In this document: one piece after another, positions 36,781 through 51,653 of the stretch
Layout: every line of letters starts with the position of its first letter
How positions within the stretch are numbered: the stretch's first letter is position 1
Assembly (NCBI GenBank): GCA_012295275.1
Contig: CM022671.1
Location: 2,187,439-2,251,438 of the forward strand
DNA: 64,000 nt
Origin: Chrysomallon squamiferum
Taxonomy: Eukaryota > Mollusca > Gastropoda > Neomphalida > Peltospiridae
Direction: 5' to 3'
The notes under the pieces: model-generated
What the model was told of the DNA's origin: nothing
What the model saw: only the letters and a program-made list of their open reading frames with translations
Database searches by the model: none
Made by a program: the position numbers and the translations under genes

Positions 36781-38370
36781 TTAATATCTTCGTATTGCTG
36801 TTTTCTTTGATTTCTTCTTTCCCAGCTTTTGTGGACCCAGAAGTTTGAAAGTACTCCTGAAGTAAACCAAGACAAATAATAAACTTAGAATTTAAATTAA
36901 TTAATTTATCTGACTTACATCTATACTTTTTATTATCATTACAAGCATGAATAAAAATAATAACCAATCATATAAGCATTAAACATGAAATAACCAAATG
37001 GCAACTGTACTCAGCTGAAACAATAACTTTAAAGTAACAGAATCTACTGAACTTCCTTCATGTTTCTAAAAACATTCTGACCTATTTTACGTTATTTAAA
37101 TCTTTCCAACATCAAATCGTGTAAATTAGAGACTTTCAAAGTAAAAATAAGTAGCCTGGAAAGAAATTCATATTACCATTCAATAATGACAAGACAAGTT
37201 TCTATAACACAGTCTGAAGTTAGCTACCTCCATTACAAATGCAGATAATAAATTAGTACACTGTGGGTTTCACAACAAAAATAATAATTTAATTATTAAA
37301 ACAATGATACTACTAGTAATAGTACCTATTCAGAAAATTATACTTTTAATTTTTATACCCATAAGCTAACTGAATATCATTTAAAATGTGTAATTTCCAA
37401 GAACAAATACTTTTTGTTCTGAATACATTATGACTAGTAATCCAAACAATCGAATTATATACAAATGGTAATAATTTATTTCTGTAAATTTAAATTTAAA
37501 TTTTTTGTCTTACACCAAAGATAATAAGTAAGTAAAAATTAATGAAAAAAAAAAACAACAACTAAAAAACTAAAAAGTATTCCCCTATTAAATGCATAAA
37601 AAGAAGAACACTTACTAGATAAACATACAGAACACACATAACCAATGTCTATAAGATTTCGATGACAGAAACAAGCTGCTCGGTAATCCACCTGAGCTTT
37701 TGGAGGCAAAGTCAGTTTGGAACGGATATTGGGATCAGGCAGGAAAATCCACTGAAAAATAAACAAGAGTAACAACACCTAAACTTTTAACTATTAATAA
37801 TTAATAATATTTGATGTTAAACACGAGTTTTTGCATATTCATGACATTCAATACTGAAGACAGTAAAATATTATTAATATTTAGTTATTAAGAGCAACAA
37901 CAACAACACAAAGCTAGTTACAAAGAAAAGCTATCACATCCTACAGAACATACAAAGAGGTACTGAAGAAGTCCTGCCATTTGTGGAATCTCTAAATATG
38001 TACCTCCTCTTATGTCACAAGCCTTGTAAAATAAATCAGCTAAAAAAACAAAACATTAAGTTTTCAGTTCTGTATTCTTAAAATGATTATTATTATTTTT
38101 CTTTTTTACATATTTATCATATACACTGTTAGATAGATAACATAGTTTACCAGGTGTAATTCCGAAACTTAAACTGATGACTGTTGTTAGTTTTTTATTT
38201 TATAAATAATTATGAAAACAATTTATTTATTACTGTTATTTTTTATATCAGGAACTGAGGAAGGAAAGGTTATTAAAAAATATATTTTTAGAAATAAACG
38301 GGTAATTGTAACAGGCCTGTTGAAGCAATCCTGATTCATTATCGAGAACACAGGCATCAACAAAAACATT
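36781..38370 (-). pseudogene. GTF2H3: GTF2H3 (TFIIH p34) 3' half, incomplete copy
   Basis: TFIIH p34 is a core subunit of the transcription/repair factor TFIIH in the nucleus. Minus-strand exons: 38370-38317 (NVFVDACVLDNESGLLQQ), 38022-37954 (ACDIRGGTYLEIPQMAGLLQ), 37751-37616 ([13 protein letters not shown], then [20 protein letters not shown] and SVCLS) and 36856-36781 (STFKLLGPQKLGKKKSKK to TAA). Order and ends match the C-terminal part of human GTF2H3. Problems: the short exon for the rest of the zinc-binding segment (..C..F.PIC..C) was not found between 37615 and 36857. The first exon ends at CAG followed by GC rather than GT. No 5' exons are seen; an EGF exon on the same strand lies 0.6 kb upstream. 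Most likely a 5'-truncated duplicate. The missing micro-exon may simply be hard to see. Confidence 0.85.
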
Positions 38371-38454
38371 CTGAAACATTAAAAACTAACATTCAGCTAA
38401 GTCATAGACCAATTTGTATACATCTTTATTGGTTAGAAAAGGAAAGATACATCG

Positions 38455-38615
38455 GAAAGAAAGCCGACAACCCAGCACTACATAATATGAATCAGTATGT
38501 ACAATGTCACGTGACAGAACTTTACAGGAGCAGAGTTATGATCTTAAAAAGTGGATAAATAAAAGGAAATAACTTGATTCGAAAACAGTGTCTTTAATAT
38601 ATAGTGTTTATTTTA
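38455..38615 (+). repeat. Dispersed repeat family R3
   Basis: Contains ACATCGGAAAGAAA, a GTCACGTGAC palindrome and AAATAAAAGGAAATAACTT. Similar copies: 47490-47650, 56230-56410, partial 46890-46985, and a short inverted piece near 47700-47770. It may be a short interspersed element. Confidence 0.65.
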
Positions 38616-38943
38616 TAAGAACCAGCCTAAAAGAAACAAGAAACAAACAAACAGTCAAACGAAAAACCTAACAAAACAACGCATTTATATAGCATGAAGA
38701 AAAAGGAAAAAGAATAGTTCATCATTTATTTTTATTTTTTCATTATATTAATCATACATTAACGGATAAAAAATGGAAAGAAAGTCGAGTTAAAAAAAAA
38801 AAAAAACTAAGAAAGGAAAGAGGGAACTGAAGAAATCAAAAGGAAAGAAGCATAGAATTTTTAAAAATTCTTTAGCAGAAAAGAAGGATCTGAAAAAAAA
38901 TAAAAACAAAGAAATACTTTTGACTAAATTACATGTTACTCAC

Positions 38944-39381
38944 CTGTGTTGATATCATATGACCTCATGAGACATACAACATCTTCTATATCATCATTAC
39001 AGTGACACTTCCCATCAAAGAAACATTCTCCGTTCAGACACACTTTACTGCATGTTTCATTACAAAAATTCCCCCACCATCCTTTCTTACAGCCATCGAG
39101 ACACTCCCCTGTGTGGCGACCACAAACGGATTCGTTTGGAATGGTTGATGAACAGTTTCTCAAACAATGTTTTGTACAATTCTCTCCCCAGAAACCATTT
39201 TTGCAATTATAACATATACCTGTTGTTTTATTACAACCGTCGACATCACAGTTGTTGCACTGGTCTGTACAGTTGTCTCCGTACCAGCCAGGTAAACATG
39301 ATTTACATTGTCCTTTGCATTCCAAACAGTTGTAAGACCACGTAGATAAATTACTCAAATGGTCAATTTTCTCATCTATTT
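38944..39381 (-). CDS. Orphan EGF-repeat exon of a MEGF-like receptor
   Basis: A single minus-strand exon with CCCCCAG acceptor and GTGAGT donor, phase 1 at both ends, 438 nt. It encodes about four EGF-like units (WSYNCLECKGQCKSCLPGWY, CDVDGCNKTTGIC, CKNGFWGENC, CKKGWWGNFC, LNGECFFDGKCHC) and corresponds to the first two-thirds of exon 3 of the 8.4-kb gene (same WAYNC..C..C.LC.PGWYG order). No signal-peptide, membrane or tail exon is found on this strand nearby; GTF2H3 exons follow. It is either an exon fragment moved by inversion or part of a gene reaching outside the recognisable sequence. Confidence 0.72.
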
Positions 39382-39651
39382 CTGGGGGTAAAAGACAAAA
39401 AGAAGTAAAAAAAAGAGCGTAAAAAATAATACTAATACTAATAAAAAAATACCCAAGAACAATAATAATAAACCTATTTTATTTTTAATGCAATAAAATT
39501 TGTTCTTATGTTAATATTGAAGTTGTCACCAACTCCACTACAATGACAGAAATAGCACATTCATTATCATCGCTAACTTCATCAGTACAGTTATTAATAT
39601 AATTACCCAATCATTTTTATCATTTACTGATAATAATTACAGATAAGTACG

Positions 39652-39655
<4 letters not shown>

Positions 39656-39747
<92 letters not shown>
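39656..39747. repeat. (GA)n microsatellite
   Basis: Uninterrupted GA run of about 92 bases. Confidence 0.96.
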
Positions 39748-39749
<2 letters not shown>

Positions 39750-39769
39750 GTTGTAAAGAAGAGATGTCG

Positions 39770-40490
39770 CAGAACTTTTCTTCTTGTCACCCAGCTCAGA
39801 TATAAATAAAGTAACAAGACTGTTGATCAGCAAATAGAAATACCGAACTCAGAAAAGACCTTTTATCTGTTAATCTGAGCGGTAACGTGAGGGAAGTCTG
39901 TGCTGGATAGTCAACAAATAATACTTTACATGGACCTTTTAACGTAATATATAATTTGTATAAAATTTCCAAATTTATCAGAAATCTAAGGTTTGTTTGT
40001 TAAATTGTAAAACTGCAGTTTTCATTCTTAGTGTTTCTTTTCAAAGAGAAAATGCTTTTCTTTTTTTCCTCTTTTTGCTAGATCTATGCATTTCACAAGT
40101 AAATGAATAAGTGTACGTATGTTCTAAATGAAACAAAGAAAAACGGAACAAGTAAATAATATTAATAATAATAAAAAGAAATGAAAATACAGAAAGAACG
40201 AGGAAAGAAGGAACTAAAAAGGGAAGGGTAGCTCCTGCATTTCTATAATAACTTTCTAAATTACTGAAACTTTTCTAACATAACATTCTACTACAATAAC
40301 ACTTCAGCTATGAATATCCTTCTTTCTAAATCAATCTTGTGAAACATTACTACAAGAGCTGTGTTTAACCTGTTTTGTCTATAAGTCTTCTAACTTACTA
40401 ACACTACTACTATATTTACGCTTCTTTGTAATAATATTCTAACACATTAACACTACAGTTGTGTTAACACTTTTTATTATGTTCTAAGAT
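39770..40490 (-). repeat. Inverted partial copy of block B
   Basis: Reverse complement of the region at 56440-57330 and 21495-21870, recognisable by the GACAGCTCAGATTAACAGA segment and the TTACAAAGAAGCGTAAATATA-like segment. It makes the 38-40 kb interval inverted relative to the rest, in keeping with the minus-strand EGF exon. Confidence 0.8.
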
Positions 40491-40991
40491 ACTAGCACTA
40501 TCACTGTGTATACCTGCGCATGAGAAACAATTATAAGCAGATTTCTTTTATTTGTATATGTAACATTAGAGTGTGTCTCAGAATAAATTTATTTTTGTAT
40601 ATTGTTTAGCCGTGAAAAACATTGAAAATAATTATATACAATTTGTTTTACTGAAAATGCATAAGAAAACAATTACAATCGCTATCTCTCTTTCGCTCTC
40701 TGTATATTTATATGTGCATATGATTGCATGTGTTTGCATGTAAAATGTAGTAATTACAGATCCTTCATACATTCTCAAGCACTAAAATATTAGTTCATAA
40801 TAATAATCTAAGTACATTGTGATATCATTGCTTGTCTTTTTATATTTATGATCCTATTCCATATTTAAGCCTGCTCAAATATATTACTTTTAACTTATAA
40901 AAAAAAGCGTTTCATATACACTTACACACAAATGGAGTTTTCTTTCAAAAACATACATAATATTTTAACACAATTTCTCTTTGTATCACAG

Positions 40992-41121
<130 letters not shown>

Positions 41122-43719
41122 CACACACATATACATATATATATATTTTTTCCTTAAGGACAATTTTTATATTATCAGTTTTGTTCTTTCTCTTGCTTAT
41201 TCTTTCTTCATATAATGTCAGATAAAAAAAATAATTATAATCTTCTGGCCTCTGAAATAATAATAATAGTAATAATAATAATAATAATAATTCGTTTCTT
41301 CTTTATTTTTTTTTATTTCTTTATTCATATACATCTTTTAATTTTAATGACAAACAACCAGTGTAAAACATAATATGAATAACCATTGTTTTTAAAATTC
41401 TTTATTCACCTTTAATCTTTCTTTTTTTGCTCTTTTGCATCTCTCTATTGTCTTTTCTTTTCTTTTCTTTTCTTTCTCTCTTTCTTTCTTTTTCTTTTCT
41501 TTGTTTGTTTTCCTTGTTTTATTTTTTGTAATCTTTCTCGCTGTATCTTTTAAATCATTTTTTATGTACTCAAGTCAAATACACAGCAATTCTTATTTGA
41601 GCCATTTACACACGTAAATGTGTTTTTTGATTATTCTGACTTTCTCTCCATCCTTTCTCTTTACGTCTTTATTGTCATAAAAATAAACAAATTGTCAATT
41701 GAAAGTTTTTAATGATGTAAATTTTATTTTCATTCTTTATTTATTTACTGAAACATTTAAAAACAACAACAACGAGAAAAATCATTCGTTACAACAAATA
41801 CACTATTTCTAATTCTTAATGTTTTTATATTTGCTATAATATTATTGAAAAAGGAAAGGAATTCACTTAATTTATGCTATGGGACGACATAAAAGTACTC
41901 GAATTCATACTTGTAGTCTGTCACCTGCAGACGTTATCAGATACGTACGTGGTAACGGTAACCAGCACTTACACAAAGGACTTTTTGTTAGGTGTTTCGT
42001 TACAGGACTGTTTGTGCATGTATACACTCAAGTAAAATGTCAGCTTTGGCTTCTTAACTGACTGGAAAAAAAAAACAATCAGTTAACGGGCTAAGCAGAG
42101 CACCTTTGGATCATTGATTACACACAAGTCAATACATTGGTAGAGAAAATATTTATAGTTATTTATATATCTATTGTTAGTAATGTACTTTGACAGAGAT
42201 ATAAACAAGCTACCTAAACGTTTACTTCGAGGAACGGCGAAACTTCGTCTTAGTTTTGTTTGAAAGATATAAAATAATGAATTTATTGAAGACTGGAATT
42301 TTTAACAGCTCTGACTGATTATTTTATGACAAGATTAGTGTAAACTATTAAAGTGATTTGAACGCAATGGCAGTATCTAATGAAGAATGTAATAAAATGG
42401 TTTGTTTCGTGAACATATGCTGGCAAAATAACAAAATCAAATGAATGTAAGTAGATACCATAGAATACATATACTGAGAAAATGTTTTAAAAATCGGAAA
42501 TAATTTAAGGGACTTTCATGGTCATTTTAAATAGAAACGATGAAGAAGATTGATTTAATATCTTATGGAACAACATAAGTCAGTTAGATGATAATAAATT
42601 AAGATTGTATTAAGATACAAACACTATTTATATACTCAATTATATCGTCATCTCGTTATCCCTAAAGTTGTATCGAAGCTTTGAGTTGGTAACTCCTTTT
42701 AATTAATGTTGAAACAGGAAAATATATTTTGCCCTGTAGACGTTATTATTATATATTTTTAGCTAGGAATATCATCAAATTTTAACTCCAAATGCACAAC
42801 TCATTTTTATAATAAAAATAATAAAGCACAACTTTTAGTAGTATTTTATTTACTGAGTTTCAAAGGTATAAGAGTCTTCTTATTTAATGTTATCTTATAT
42901 CTTTAATTACCTGTTTATTTGTTTATTTTTACATTTGGTATTATTCTTATTAATGATGCATTCTTTTCATAATATTATTTCATGTAAATAAATTATTGTA
43001 TCATGTTTTATCGTGTGTAACACTTTTAAAAACGAGTCAATGAATGAATGAAACAATAACTAAAATAATTTAACAAAAAAGAAAAGAACAACTTAACCGG
43101 AACACACCTTTCATTTCCTTGATATTTTGCTGTTTCAGGAGTATGAAGAAAAGGTGTAAAAACATGGGAGTTCTTCTCCTCTTACTCTTTACTGTACCAT
43201 CCGTGTATTCTTCAATAAAACCTCACTGTAAAGTACCCAGCGAATCTAAACATGTTTGTCAAAGTGGTTGTGAAGATGGATGGTACGGTAAATATTGTAA
43301 AATGGACTGTCATATGAATTGTGTGAAGTGTGATCGCGTGACTGGAAATTGTTCTGGACAGTGCAAAGACGGTTATTTTGGAGATCACTGTTTCAACCCC
43401 TGTCCACACTGTAGCGCTGGGTGTGACGCTAAAGGCGAATGTATTACTTCTACAACATCAACACCATCAGCTAACATCAGTAAGTAACTTTATGGAATTA
43501 TTATTCAGTCATGGACTATCATATAAGAAACATATATATTTGTTTAATTTGTTACAGTTTAGAAAAAGTGTTGTAATGTGAACTGTATCAAATATAAGAA
43601 TTCACTTCTTTTAACATAGAGGATTATGAACGTTTTTAGTATCAAAATAGGTTTATCACTGAAAACATTCATATGGTTATTATTTTTAGATCGAGTCTGT
43701 AATTGCCTGTCATAGATAG

Positions 43720-46520
<2,801 letters not shown>

Positions 46521-47236
46521 TATAACGCAGTATATATATATCTCATAGATAATTTTCTATATAACTTGACTTTCTCCATGGAGTGAACATTCCTATAGAA
46601 TTCAAGTGTTGATACACAATCTTATGGTTTTTTGGTTAGGTTTTTTCATTGCAGTTCCGGAATGTAATTTGATTCTGTGAAATGTTTATACAGAACGGTC
46701 TTTTGTTTTCTTTTGTTTCTTTTTGTTTCTTTTTTTTTTCTTTGTTTATCTTATTTTATTTATTTATTTACTTATTATTTATTTATTTATTTATTTATTA
46801 TTTTTCTTTTTATTTTATATATATTTTTTTTTTTTCGTTATTGTTTATACGGATATTTTTTTCAGCAATACTTCTCAGATTAATACGAATCATTATGTAC
46901 AATGTGATCTTAAAACAATGAATAAATAAAAGGAAATAACTTTGATTCGAAAACAATTTGTGTAATTTACTCCTTTTATTATAAGAACCGGCCACAAAAA
47001 ACACAATATATTTATTTTGCACAAAACAGTATAAACACTGATTTATTGTGATAACACTGGTTTATGTGCACTAACAGACACACAAATATAGTTTTCTTTC
47101 GTACAACAAATATAATAATAATATTTGTTTTTGTATCACCATTTTGTTTTACCTCTTTTATATATTTTATATCAGTTTTCTATTTTCCCTCGCTTATTCT
47201 TTCTTCATATAAAAAATTTAGTTTTCTGGCCTCTGA

Positions 47237-47305
<69 letters not shown>

Positions 47306-47322
47306 AACAAAAACAACAAATT

Positions 47323-47355
<33 letters not shown>

Positions 47356-47379
47356 AATAATAATAATAATAATAATAAC
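47237..47379. repeat. (AAT)n(AAC)n composite microsatellite
   Basis: AAT, AAC, then AAC and AAT again over about 140 bases. Confidence 0.94.
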
Positions 47380-47994
47380 CCTGATGAAGATGACGATGAT
47401 AAGTGTAACAAATACCAGAAATACAAAAAATAAAAACAAACAAAGAAAACATTAAAAACCAACTTACAACTATGACAAGGTCCTACATGTTTACAAACCA
47501 GCACCGCATCATATTAATCAGTATGTACAAAGTCACGTGACACAACTTTAAAGACGCAGAGTTGTGATCTTGAAAAACAAGGATAAATAAAAGGAAATAA
47601 CTTTGATTCTTAAACAGTTTGTGTAATTTTATGTTAATTTTATAAGAACCATCATCAAAAGAAACAACAACAACAATAATAACAATAATAATAATAATAA
47701 TAATAATTACACAAATTGTTTTCGAATCAAAGTTATTTCCGTTTATTTATTCATTGTTTTAAGATCAGAGGCCAGAAAACTAAAATGTTTTAATCTAACA
47801 TAATTTGAAGAAAAAATAAACAAGGGAAAGTACAAAACTGATAAGGAAATAATAGAACAGTCTGATACAACCAAATATACAGAACAAAATTATATAAAAT
47901 TAAATTTATTTCAAGATTTTAACATGTCTATTTTTATGCTAATTTTAAAAGATGTCCAACGGCATCCAATAACTGAATGGGCTATGCCTTTCAT

Positions 47995-48330
47995 AAAAAT
48001 GGATTTTGCAGCCTGTAGAAATACAATTTGCTCATCTGCAGAGAACACAATTTCATCGCAAGTCTGTGGTAGGGCAGAACTTATCTCTGTCTGTACAGTG
48101 CACTGCTCATACTGGGAAAGGAAGGCAAACGAGGAACAGTTTATGATGGTTTCTTTGGAATCTCATCAATGTATATTTGCTTCATTGCTGTTGTTTCTTC
48201 TCTTGCTCGCTTCCATAGTATGTTTATTCACCGAGCAATATTCGGGTCACTTGGAAGATGCTTGTGTTCTTTTGTGTTCAGTATAAAAATGCCAAATATC
48301 GTGCACTTCTCAAAACACGCTTTTCACATG
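47995..48330 (-). mobile_element. Degenerate MULE-like transposase fragment, copy 2
   Basis: Minus-strand pieces SDPNIAR, INILWKRAREETTAMKQIY, LPSFPSMSSALYR and the ADEQ/AAKSIFMKG region parallel the 17.4-kb copy. It has its own stop (TGA after IAR) and frameshifts. The SALYR continuation, lost in copy 1, strengthens the family match. Confidence 0.5.
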
Positions 48331-49858
48331 CATCTGCAATGAAGACTTCCCCACTGCATGAAATCAGTAGATGTAAGAAAAGACATTAAATATGTGCTGT
48401 GCAAAATAAAACAATACTGTGATGAAGTCAGACAGCTAATTTAATTAACACTAGCGGATCACTAAAGCAGTCAGGGGTGTAAGGACACATTTTATAACCC
48501 AATAAAGAATTTTGTCTATCAAATGGTATGTCTGTCTTTCTGGAGGGAACCCCACACACACACATATATATTTATATAATTGTTAGAGTCTCTTTTGTAA
48601 CATTCTTCCTGGCGTTGTTGTTTTGTCAAGTTTTATTTTAACTCTGTGATGCAAAAAGAATACACATATGGCCACAACGCATTATCTAAATGGACAGTGG
48701 AGGTAGAGAGACAAATAGGCAGACACAACGGTTATAGATAGATACTAATACATGCCTATAAATATACTGACTATAATAAGCAGACACAGACGTACACATG
48801 AAGATAGATAGTCTGATTACAGTTACTCATGCAGACAAGCATATATTTCCTCTTCCAGAAGTGCCAATACAGTTAGCTTACTTAATAATCAAATAAACGT
48901 ATTTGCAGTCTACATTTAAATAGCATTCTTATATTCAAAGAAATCGTGCAGATAATAAAAGCTAAAACCGAACCACTTTTTGACTGACATCTGTTTGTAT
49001 TTTTTACTAAAAGTAACGATTTCTTTGTATAAAACTGTATATAGTTTGTTCATAGACATATTTTATACTCTCACTGTATTTTTATTACAACAGCAGCAGC
49101 AATATTAGTAAAGCTGAACAGTCTTTGTATTGTCCAGAAAAATCTTCTGAAACAGCAAATTATGAAGAAATTTTAAATTATTTAGTTTTATTCTTTCGTT
49201 CGTTCGGTCACTTTTAGTTCCTAATTCCGTAGTTTCCTAACTAATTTTTCCAGTTTGTTTACATTTTACCATTGTCTATAGTGGCTTGAAACGACATATA
49301 GTTAGATTACTTTTCTAAATGTTAAATTATTACATTCATTCACTCATCTATTTATTTTTATTTAGTCTCGGAAAGCTGTCGACTAATTATAGCTAATTTT
49401 TACTGATTACGTTATTCTCAATTCTGCAATCTCCTAATTAATTTTCACAATTTGTTTGTCTTGTCACTGTATAGTTAGCTAAAGTGAAATTAAGTTTTAA
49501 TTAATTGTTAAAATCCATTATCTCCTAGCCATTAAATTGCTTTGTTTATTAAAGTGTCATGTGACAATAAAACATGATATAATAATTTATTTACACAGAA
49601 TAATGTTATAAAAACAAGGCAGTCTTTGAGACGAATAATACCAAATATAAAAATAAACTAATAAACAGGTATAATAACATAGCATTAAATAAGTAGGCTC
49701 TTGCGCCTTTGAAACACAGTGAATAAAACACACGCTACTGAAAGTTGTGCTTTGACATTTTCATATTAAAAATTATTGGTGTATTTTGAGAAAAAAGTTT
49801 ATAATATTGCTAAGTAAAATTGATATGTTCGTCTAGAAAAATATGATAAAACTGTGGT

Positions 49859-49860
<2 letters not shown>

Positions 49861-49947
<87 letters not shown>

Positions 49948-49958
49948 TGTATGTATGT
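49861..49958. repeat. (TC)n(TA)n(GTAT)n microsatellite
   Basis: Three adjoining short-unit runs over about 98 bases, in the segment absent from block A copy 1. Confidence 0.95.
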
Positions 49959-50365
49959 TAATAAAATCTTAATTTATTACCATTTAATTGATTTTTGTCT
50001 TTCCAGAAAACATTAAATCAATCATACTCATCGTTTCTGTTTAAAATCACTTGGAAATTGTCTCCGATTTCTAAAACTCGTTCACAGTATCTTCTTACTT
50101 TCATTTCTTTTTGTACACTAATATTATACACTAATCTCGTCCTAAAATAGCCAGTCAGAATTGGTAGAAACAAATTCAGTACTGCGTATCTTTCAAACAA
50201 ACCTAAGTTTCGCCGTTTCTCAAAGTAAACGTTTATGTAGCTTGTTTAGCTCTCTGTTAGTGTATGGGGATAAAACAATAGATGTATTTTCTCTAGGTGT
50301 TTATTCACTGGAAATATCATGAGTTGTGGAAACAGTGACCCAAAGGTGTAATTAGTCATTCCTTA

Positions 50366-50373
50366 TGACGTCA
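50366..50373. promoter_or_regulatory. TGACGTCA palindrome (CRE/ATF-type site)
   Basis: Perfect 8-bp CRE palindrome, kept at the equivalent place in block A copy 1 (19142-19149), about 1.3 kb upstream of each head exon. Another lies at 14381-14388. It might be regulatory; shared ancestry alone could explain the conservation. Confidence 0.3.
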
Positions 50374-51653
50374 TGATGAGAAATATTTCAGCATTTAAAA
50401 GAAAAGCTTTGCTCGCTTAAGCTTCATTGATAGAACAAAACAATGTATAAAACCATCTAAGTTATTATGGATATGTATCAGTACTTTAGTGTCCAGTTAT
50501 AAGTTATAGCTTTACAAATATTACTTTATTTATATCTACAGGCTTATGTGTATATATCTATATGTGTATGTATCTATTAATGTATGCATATTAAATAAAG
50601 GAACGGACAAAGTAACTGCAAATTAAAAATAAAACATTCAACTTAAGACGTATATGATGAAATGAATGAATTTTTTTTTTCTTTTCTTTTTTTTCATATC
50701 TCGATTTTTTTTCTTCTTTTTTTCTTTTTTTTTTAACTTTTATTCTTTCTTGACTTTTGATTTGTATTTTCTTTCGTTCATTCCTTTTCAATTATCTACA
50801 TATCTATTTACATATCTTGTAACCTTTGGTCACCAAAGGAATATGCACATAAACTAGGTTCAGTATCTTAAGTACCACGAAGAAGGAAATCTATAGCCAT
50901 ACATTAATGATTAATATAATGCTCTAAGAAGCTTCTTTCTTTCTTATATTTTTAAAAATATTTTCACAAAATAATAATAAACAGAATTAATTAATTTATG
51001 TCTTCATGCTCGTTTTCACTAAACATATTTTGATTTTCTGATTTTTAAATATAATGTCTTTATAACAAGATTCATCTTCATGTTTTTAACATTGTTGTAT
51101 TGTTGCTGCTGTAATAAGAATAGCAACAGTGCTAGTAGTAATTGTTCTTTATATTTATTTAATTAATCATTTTGTTATTTTAGCTGTGTTATGTATATAT
51201 ATATGTAATTAAACATAGTTAATATTTATATATTACATCAACTACATAGTCTTAGCGTCTTGTCTGGTTTAGTTTATTAAGATATTAATCCAATAAGAAT
51301 AAAATAATCACTTAAAAATTAGCTGTAATTAGTCAATAGCATTCCGAGACTAAAAATAAATAGATGAGTGAATGAATGAAATAATTTAACATAAAAGAAA
51401 AGTTATCTAACTATATGTCATATCTAGACACTATAGAAAATGGCAACATTTAAACAAATTGGGAAAGTTAATTAGGAAATCATAGAATTAGGAATTAAAG
51501 AAATAAGTTTAAAATTAACAGTCTTCAGTCGATTGAATTCCGAGACTTAAACTGAGTAATTTAACAAAAAAGAAAAGAACAACGTAACCGGAACACATCT
51601 TTCATTTCTTGATATTTTGCTGTTTCAGGAGTATAAAGAAAAGGTGTAAAAAC

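Larger units (their letters stand above)
48331..51628. other. Upstream region of the 51.7-kb receptor
   Basis: Duplicated block A sequence without exons. Holds a TC/TA/GTAT microsatellite at 49861-49958, R2 repeat at 50290-50440 and a TGACGTCA site at 50366-50373. A non-coding first exon is expected somewhere here because the head exon begins at an acceptor. Confidence 0.6.

Noticed and set aside
47924-48286. 120-aa plus-strand frame with a hydrophobic stretch
   Set aside because: Antisense to the MULE-like fragment and disrupted in the 17.4-kb copy.
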